A stretch of DNA of 11,070 nucleotides, from NCBI GenBank assembly GCA_002398875.1, contig DHCC01000015.1, forward strand, positions 57,203-68,272, read 5' to 3'. Source of the stretch: Bacteroidales bacterium UBA4912. GTDB lineage: Bacteria; Bacteroidota; Bacteroidia; Bacteroidales; Dysgonomonadaceae. A program made the position numbers and the translations under genes. The notes beneath the pieces were generated by a model that had not been told where the DNA came from, searched no databases, and saw nothing but the letters and a program-made list of their open reading frames with translations. Of the stretch, positions 5,762 to 11,070 are shown piece by piece. Position 1 is the first letter of the stretch. Every line of letters begins with the position of its first letter.

Positions 5762-7018
5762 ATGAAAAAAATAGTATACACATTATCGCTTATAATTATC
5801 CTGTTTTTTAGTAGTAGGGCAAATGCACAAGTGATATTACATGATAGCGCAAAAGTGAGCCTTTTAACTGCTTCTTATTGGCACGGAGCCGTTTATGCAC
5901 TTTTTGGACATACAGCTATACATGTACAAGATGATACTGCGGGTGTAGATGCGGTTTTTAATTATGGTTTTTTTGATCCTTCTCAACCCAATTTCATCTA
6001 CAATTTTGTTAGGGGAAAAACAGATTATGTTTTAGGTATAACAACTTTTGAAGAATTTCTGAATGAATACGGATATAAAGGTCAACAAGTAACAGAGCAG
6101 ATTTTAAACCTATCCACAATAGAAAAACAGCTGCTTTATGATGCTTTATTCATAAATTCTCTACCAGAAAACAGAGGTTATAGATATAATTATTTTTATG
6201 ATAACTGTGCTACTCGTCCACGGGACATGATTGAGAAATATGCACGATCCACCATTCAATATCCTGCAACTGCAAAGGATCAATCTTATCGGGATCTGGT
6301 TCATGAATGTGTAGAGGATTATCCATGGATTAAGTTTGGAATTGATCTGCTTATAGGTAGTGAAGCTGACCGAATCATAGATGTAAGAGAGAAAATGTTT
6401 ATTCCCTCATACTTAATGAATTCTTTTGAAGGTGCAATTTGTCAGGTGAATGACTCACTGAAGTATCCCTTGGTAAGTAGTTCTGAAGTTATATTAGACT
6501 TAAATTATGAAAGAAATAATCCGGGCAACAAGTTTTTTTTCACCCCTTTTGTTGCATCTATTATACTCCTGATCATAACTATTTTAGTTTGTCTTATCCA
6601 ATTTGCCAAATTTAACAAATCTATATTACCAAAAATCTATGATACCATACTTTTTGGTGTTGCTGGTCTTGCAGGAACAGTTATATTCATTTTGATGTAT
6701 TTTTCAGAACACCCTGCAACAAACCCTAACTGGAATTTTGTCTGGATTAATATTTTTGCACTCATTGCAGCAATTTTATTTTGGGTAAAACCGGCAAAGA
6801 ACATCGTTTATTTCTATCATTTCATTAACTTTGTAGTCTTAACTCTTTTTCTTTTATCCTGGTGGTTTATACCCCAGCAGTTGCCTGTTGTAACAATACT
6901 TTTTTCATTGTGTTTATGGGGAAGATCAGGCACAAATTTACTAATGTTAAGAAAAAAGAAACTTGTAAACAGTCGATTAACTTCAAGTAGATATTTGAAA
7001 GCGGGTTGGGGACAGTAA
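5762..7018 (+). CDS. lnb: DUF4105 membrane protein, probable lipoprotein N-acyltransferase Lnb
   Basis: The likely role is adding the third, N-linked acyl chain to the diacylglyceryl-cysteine of lipoproteins at the periplasmic face of the inner membrane. This is the job recently reported for the DUF4105 protein Lnb of Bacteroides, a phylum without classical Lnt. The 418-residue product has a signal peptide (1-22, ANA before Q23), a periplasmic domain (about 24-258) and five predicted membrane helices (about 261-282, 292-313, 324-342, 347-369, 372-387). The loops KFNKSILPK and KPAKN and the basic tail all fall on the cytoplasmic side, fitting the positive-inside rule. The periplasmic domain has FGHTAIHV (48-55, H50) and YFYDNCATRPRD (144-155, C149), a Cys-His pair likely to form a thioacyl intermediate. 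SEHPATNPNWN (315-325) is a periplasmic loop between helices 2 and 3. It sits 30 bases before the phosphatase-like gene and upstream of secA. The fold is firm; the acyltransferase role is inferred from the family. Confidence 0.8.
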   Translation: MKKIVYTLSLIIILFFSSRANAQVILHDSAKVSLLTASYWHGAVYALFGHTAIHVQDDTAGVDAVFNYGFFDPSQPNFIYNFVRGKTDYVLGITTFEEFLNEYGYKGQQVTEQILNLSTIEKQLLYDALFINSLPENRGYRYNYFYDNCATRPRDMIEKYARSTIQYPATAKDQSYRDLVHECVEDYPWIKFGIDLLIGSEADRIIDVREKMFIPSYLMNSFEGAICQVNDSLKYPLVSSSEVILDLNYERNNPGNKFFFTPFVASIILLIITILVCLIQFAKFNKSILPKIYDTILFGVAGLAGTVIFILMYFSEHPATNPNWNFVWINIFALIAAILFWVKPAKNIVYFYHFINFVVLTLFLLSWWFIPQQLPVVTILFSLCLWGRSGTNLLMLRKKKLVNSRLTSSRYLKAGWGQ

Positions 7019-7048
7019 TAAATTAAAGATAAGGACTAATTTCAGTAA

Positions 7049-8632
7049 ATGTTTAGAATAATTACTTCAATTGTCGCATTTATTTCGATAACAGCGATAT
7101 GTGCACAAAATCCTACAGGAGAGGTACCTAAGTTGGTAGTTGGTATAACTATAGATCAGCTTAGGGGAGATTATCTTGAGATGTTTAAACACACTTTTGG
7201 AAACAAAGGCTTTAACAGACTGATGAACAATGGACTTGTATACAATAATGTAAATTATGACTTCCCTAATCTGGATAAAGCTTCAACAATTACCTCCATA
7301 TACACCGGAGCAAACCCATCTTATCATGGAATAACAGCAGAAAATAAATATTTGCTTAATAACAATCTCGAAATATCATCTTTTCATGATGATAATTATT
7401 TAGGAAACTTCACTACCGAGAAATTGTCACCATTGCCAATTAAGGTTTCAACAATAGCAGATGAACTGAAAATTGCATCAGGTGGGCAGTCTGATATTTT
7501 TGCATTTGCCCCTGATGCATCTCAGGCAATGGCTTCCGGAGGACATGCTGCCAGTGGTGCATACTGGATTGAAAACCAAGACGCAAAATGGGCAACATCT
7601 ACTTTCTATAAAACCAAACAGCCTGTTGTTGATCAGTTTAACCGTGGTCAGCAGTCACTTACATATACCATAAACAGTCTATCTTGGAAGCCTGCACTTC
7701 CGATAGAAAATTATAATGCTTTTCCATATACTAAAAACAGATTTAATTTTCAGCATTTTTTCGGTAACAACAATAAGGATAATGTAAAGAGATTTAAAGA
7801 ATCGCCATACGTGAACAAAGAGGTTAACGATATGGCAATAAGAGTACTCGAAACAAATTCACTAGGTACCAGAATGAACCCTGATTACTTGGCAGTAACA
7901 TTTTATGCAGGGAATTTTTCGGAATCTCTAGATAAAAATTACTCAATTGAAATTCAGGACACTTATTATAGATTAGATCAGGAACTTGCAAAGCTTCTAG
8001 ATAAAATTGATGAATTGGTAGGATTGAATAATACACTAATTTTTGTTGTATCAACAGGTTATTTTAACGAAAAGGAAATTATCCCTGAAGGAATGGTAAC
8101 CTCAGGAGGCACTTTTTATCCTGACAGGAGCCAAGCATTATTGAATATGTATCTGATGGCTCTTTACGGCAGAGAACAATGGATAAAAAAATATTATAAC
8201 AAACAATTCTTTTTCGATAGAAAACTCCTGGAAGATAAAAAAATTGACCTGATTGAATTTCAACAAAAAGCAGCAGAATTCCTGGTGCAGTCAGCAGGTA
8301 TTCAAGATGTAATTACTTCATATCAGATGTTGCATGGTGCATATAATCAAACGGTTCAATACTACAGAAACGGTTATTATAAGGGTATTTCGGGTGATTT
8401 GTTTTTAGAATTGCAACCTGGATGGCAGGTGATTGAACAAGGAGATGTTGATAATGAAAGAGTAAGGAATAACGCTATAACAGCACCTGTAATATTTTTT
8501 GGAAAGGATATAAAGCCCCAGAAAATAAATCGAACAATTGAAGTCACTGAAATTGCTCCAAGCGTGTCATATAGATTACGAATACGTGCACCAAATGCTG
8601 CTGAAGGTGATATTCTTAAAGAACTTTTTTAG
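7049..8632 (+). CDS. Exported alkaline-phosphatase-superfamily protein lacking its catalytic residues (probable pseudoenzyme)
   Basis: The 527-residue product starts with a signal peptide (1-19, ICA before Q20), so it should be periplasmic or outer-membrane facing. The body follows the PafA-type phosphatase pattern: VVGITIDQLRGDYL (30-43), SIYTGANPSYHGI (83-95), GGHAASGAYW (164-173), EIQDTYYRLD (301-310), APVIFFG (479-485), and IAPSVSYRLRIRAPNA (502-517). Against that pattern the catalytic residues are missing. Only the first metal ligand, D36, remains. The Thr nucleophile of TGPGHAS falls on K77 in LDKASTIT. The D and H of DYxGH become N289 and S293. TADHG becomes STGYF (335-339). The last His falls near N469. 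The K and R of the KDR phosphate clamp fall near D156 and S158. There is no frameshift or stop, so it is a maintained protein. Its function is unknown. It follows lnb by 30 bases and precedes secA by 53. The superfamily call is firm; loss of activity rests on recalled motifs. Confidence 0.85.
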   Translation: MFRIITSIVAFISITAICAQNPTGEVPKLVVGITIDQLRGDYLEMFKHTFGNKGFNRLMNNGLVYNNVNYDFPNLDKASTITSIYTGANPSYHGITAENKYLLNNNLEISSFHDDNYLGNFTTEKLSPLPIKVSTIADELKIASGGQSDIFAFAPDASQAMASGGHAASGAYWIENQDAKWATSTFYKTKQPVVDQFNRGQQSLTYTINSLSWKPALPIENYNAFPYTKNRFNFQHFFGNNNKDNVKRFKESPYVNKEVNDMAIRVLETNSLGTRMNPDYLAVTFYAGNFSESLDKNYSIEIQDTYYRLDQELAKLLDKIDELVGLNNTLIFVVSTGYFNEKEIIPEGMVTSGGTFYPDRSQALLNMYLMALYGREQWIKKYYNKQFFFDRKLLEDKKIDLIEFQQKAAEFLVQSAGIQDVITSYQMLHGAYNQTVQYYRNGYYKGISGDLFLELQPGWQVIEQGDVDNERVRNNAITAPVIFFGKDIKPQKINRTIEVTEIAPSVSYRLRIRAPNAAEGDILKELF

Positions 8633-8646
8633 GGTTATGATAACCC
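8632..8646 (+). other. Hairpin at the phosphatase-like gene/secA junction
   Basis: GGGTTA (8632-8637) pairs perfectly with TAACCC (8641-8646) around the three-base loop TGA. It starts at the last base of the phosphatase-like stop codon. Only CTTT follows, not a real T-run, so full termination is unlikely. It may act as a partial terminator, a block to RNA decay, or a processing site that separates secA expression from the upstream genes. Confidence 0.4.
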
Positions 8647-8685
8647 CTTTAATCAATAAATAAAATAAATATTCAACATATAAAT

Positions 8686-11070
8686 ATGGCATTTAACAAT
8701 ATAATATCAAAAATATTTGGTAGTAAAGCACAACGTGACTTGAACGAAATCAATCCCGTTGTAAAGAAAATCAAAGAGGCGTACCCCGAAATAGAGAGTC
8801 TATCTAATGATGAACTGAGGAAAAGAACAAAAGAACTAGAACAACAGATCAGCGACTACGTTTATGAAGAAAAGTCTCAGATAGAACAGCTTAAAGCTGG
8901 CATGGAAGAGATTGAACTTAGCGAACGAGAGTCTATTTGGAACCAAATCGATAAGCTGGAAAAGGATATTTCTGATAAGTATGGAAAAGTTTTGGACGAA
9001 ATACTTCCGGTAGCATTCTCTATAATGAAGGAAACAGCACGAAGATTCACACAAAATAAAGAAATTTCAGTTACAGCTACGGATTTCGACAGAGATCTTG
9101 CTGCAAAACACGATTTTGTTCGTATAGAAGGAGAAAAGGCTGTTTATAAGAATAGCTGGATTGCTGGTGGAAACGAGATCACCTGGGATATGATACATTA
9201 TGATGTTCAGCTTTTCGGTGGTGTAGTTTTACATAGGGGTAGAATTGCAGAAATGGCTACGGGAGAAGGTAAAACTCTTGTTGCTACGCTTCCAGTGTTT
9301 CTGAATGCACTAACACACGAAGGTGTTCATATTGTTACTGTAAACGATTATTTGGCGAAACGTGACTCTGAATGGATGGGACCTATGTATATGTTTCATG
9401 GACTTTCAGTTGACTGCATTGATAAACACGAACCCAACTCTGATACGCGGCGTAAAGCGTATGAAGCTGACATTACTTTTGGTACAAATAACGAATTTGG
9501 ATTTGACTACCTGAGAGATAATATGGCTGTTTCTCCGAAAGATCTGGTTCAAAGAAAACATAATTATGCTATTGTTGACGAGGTTGACTCTGTTTTAATT
9601 GATGATGCCCGTACTCCGCTTATAATTTCTGGTCCTGTACCTAAAGGTGATGATCAGTTGTTTGATCAGTTTCGTCCACGGGTTGAAATGATTGTAAAAG
9701 CCCAACGTGATCTTACAACCCATTTACTTGCTGAAGCTAAAACTAAAATGGCATCAGAAGATCCAAAGGAGCAAGAAGAAGGAGCATTACTTTTATATCG
9801 TTCTTATAAGGGTATGCCAAAATACAAACCACTTATTAAATACCTTAGTGAGCAGGGAGTAAGAGCGGCAATGCTCAAAACAGAAGCATTTTATATGCAG
9901 GAGCAGAACCGAAATATGCATATTGTAACCGATCCGCTATATTTTGTAATTGATGAAAAGCTTCATAGTATTGAATTAACAGAAAAGGGTATTGATTTAC
10001 TTTCCGGTAAGTCAGATGATCCACAGTTTTTCATTTTGCCGGATATAGCTTCTCAATTATCGGAGTTGGAGAACACAAACCTGACAGATCAAGATAAAGC
10101 GACTAAAAAAGACGAGTTACTACAAAACTATGCAATCAAATCAGAACGTGTTCATACTATAAACCAATTATTGAAAGCTTATACGCTTTTTGAGAAAGAT
10201 GATGAGTATGTTGTAATAGACAATAAAGTTAAAATTGTTGATGAACAGACAGGTCGCGTGATGGAGGGTCGTCGTTACTCTGACGGACTTCATCAAGCTA
10301 TTGAAGCTAAGGAACGTGTGAAAGTAGAGGCTGCTACTCAAACTTTTGCCACTATTACTCTGCAAAACTTTTTCAGAATGTACAGCAAACTGGCAGGTAT
10401 GACAGGTACGGCTGAAACAGAAGCAGGAGAATTCTGGGATATTTATAAATTGGATGTAGTTGTTATTCCTACCAATAAACCAATTGTCAGAGATGATCAG
10501 AACGATAGAATTTATAAGACCAAGAGAGAGAAATATAATGCTGTAATTGCAGAAATTGAGAGTCTTATTCAAAAAGGTCGACCTGTACTTGTGGGTACTA
10601 CTTCAGTTGAAATTTCTGAATTATTAAGCCGTATGCTTACTTTGCGTAAGATAAAGCATAACGTGTTGAATGCCAAACTACATCAACGTGAAGCAGAGAT
10701 TGTTGCAAATGCAGGCCAAAGCGGAGTAGTGACAATTGCAACTAATATGGCGGGTCGTGGTACTGATATTAAGTTAACACCTGAAGTAAAACAGGCAGGA
10801 GGACTTGCAATTATAGGTACTGAACGTCATGAATCACGACGAGTGGACAGACAGCTTAGAGGTCGTGCGGGACGTCAGGGCGACCCTGGATCTTCGGTGT
10901 TTTTTGTATCACTTGAGGATGACTTAATGCGCTTATTTGCTACTGAAAAAATTGCCGGGTTGATGGACAGAATGGGTTTTCAGGAAGGTGATGTCTTGGA
11001 ACACAGCATGTTAAGCAAATCAGTTGAGCGTGCTCAGAAAAAGGTTGAAGAAAACAACTTCGGCATTCGT
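8686..11070 (+). CDS. secA: Preprotein translocase ATPase SecA, partial (first 795 residues; C-terminus beyond the right edge)
   Basis: SecA is the motor that drives unfolded preproteins through SecYEG by ATP hydrolysis. Exactly 795 codons are present with no stop; Bacteroidetes SecA proteins are near 1,100 residues, so roughly 300 are missing. Visible motifs are DVQLFGGVVLHRG (173-185), Walker A ATGEGKT (191-197), TVNDYLAKRD (218-227), FGTNNEFGFDYLRDN (265-279), Walker B region VDEVDSVLIDDART (297-310), IVDEQTGRVMEGRRYSDGLHQA (517-538), GMTGTA (571-576), GTTSVE (637-642), TNMAGRGTDIKL (686-697) and RQLRGRAGRQGD (722-733). Two insertions precede or surround the Q motif compared with E. coli: a charged coiled stretch at about 55-100 and a segment at about 122-172. 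Walker A therefore lies near residue 191 instead of near 102. The pre-protein cross-linking domain (about 315-490) also looks enlarged. No promoter element is seen in the 53-base gap, so cotranscription with lnb is likely. Confidence 0.98.
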   Translation, partial: MAFNNIISKIFGSKAQRDLNEINPVVKKIKEAYPEIESLSNDELRKRTKELEQQISDYVYEEKSQIEQLKAGMEEIELSERESIWNQIDKLEKDISDKYGKVLDEILPVAFSIMKETARRFTQNKEISVTATDFDRDLAAKHDFVRIEGEKAVYKNSWIAGGNEITWDMIHYDVQLFGGVVLHRGRIAEMATGEGKTLVATLPVFLNALTHEGVHIVTVNDYLAKRDSEWMGPMYMFHGLSVDCIDKHEPNSDTRRKAYEADITFGTNNEFGFDYLRDNMAVSPKDLVQRKHNYAIVDEVDSVLIDDARTPLIISGPVPKGDDQLFDQFRPRVEMIVKAQRDLTTHLLAEAKTKMASEDPKEQEEGALLLYRSYKGMPKYKPLIKYLSEQGVRAAMLKTEAFYMQEQNRNMHIVTDPLYFVIDEKLHSIELTEKGIDLLSGKSDDPQFFILPDIASQLSELENTNLTDQDKATKKDELLQNYAIKSERVHTINQLLKAYTLFEKDDEYVVIDNKVKIVDEQTGRVMEGRRYSDGLHQAIEAKERVKVEAATQTFATITLQNFFRMYSKLAGMTGTAETEAGEFWDIYKLDVVVIPTNKPIVRDDQNDRIYKTKREKYNAVIAEIESLIQKGRPVLVGTTSVEISELLSRMLTLRKIKHNVLNAKLHQREAEIVANAGQSGVVTIATNMAGRGTDIKLTPEVKQAGGLAIIGTERHESRRVDRQLRGRAGRQGDPGSSVFFVSLEDDLMRLFATEKIAGLMDRMGFQEGDVLEHSMLSKSVERAQKKVEENNFGIR

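Noticed and set aside
7049..7105. C18 of the phosphatase-like protein as a lipobox cysteine
   Set aside because: The preceding residues TAI do not fit a lipobox, which needs Gly, Ala or Ser at -1; cleavage after A19 fits signal peptidase I better.
7049..8632. Treating the phosphatase-like gene as a decaying pseudogene
   Set aside because: The frame is open throughout, the signal peptide is intact and scaffold motifs are well kept, so changes are confined to catalytic positions.
10168..10572. 134-residue minus-strand reading frame
   Set aside because: It lies wholly inside secA, which has all its motifs in the plus-strand frame.
1..11070. tRNA, rRNA, CRISPR arrays, insertion sequences or attachment sites
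   Set aside because: All intergenic gaps are shorter than 180 bases and contain no cloverleaf, spaced repeats, transposase frame or long terminal inverted repeats that I could find.

Overview
The window reads as chromosomal core DNA of an AT-rich member of the Bacteroidetes, most likely order Bacteroidales. Three things point there: the protein sequences (SerS, PheS, CinA, SecA with extra insertions, zinc-free L31), the near absence of Shine-Dalgarno sites, and good matches to the Bacteroidetes sigma -7 element TAnnTTTG in front of several genes. A genus cannot be named from the sequence alone. I saw no mobile element, tRNA, rRNA, CRISPR array or prophage gene, and no gene-free stretch longer than 300 bases.

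Left part (1-5650) is mostly translation genes. The 5' part of pheS runs leftwards off the window and is divergent from tilS (tRNA-Ile lysidine synthase). After tilS comes a 45-residue single-pass membrane protein of unknown function with its own promoter candidate, then serS. serS converges with cinA (competence/damage-inducible family, NMN deamidase) across only 30 bases. cinA is divergent from rpmE2 (type B, cysteine-free ribosomal protein L31), which ends in the clearest intrinsic terminator of the window.

Right part (5651-11070) is an envelope and secretion block, probably one transcription unit from a promoter at about 5685. It holds a DUF4105 membrane protein that fits the Bacteroides lipoprotein N-acyltransferase Lnb, an exported alkaline-phosphatase-superfamily protein, and the first 795 residues of secA, which runs off the right edge. 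SecA drives export of preproteins, including lipoprotein precursors. Lnb would finish the maturation of exported lipoproteins. The middle gene is the most interesting item: it keeps the fold signature of PafA-type phosphatases but appears to have lost the nucleophile, nearly all metal ligands and the phosphate-gripping residues. It is probably a pseudoenzyme that was retained, and its place between lnb and secA suggests a structural or regulatory role in the envelope.

Promoter calls rest on the TAnnTTTG element, and most lack a convincing -33 TTTG partner. Statements about family residues rest on recalled family patterns, not on an alignment that was run.
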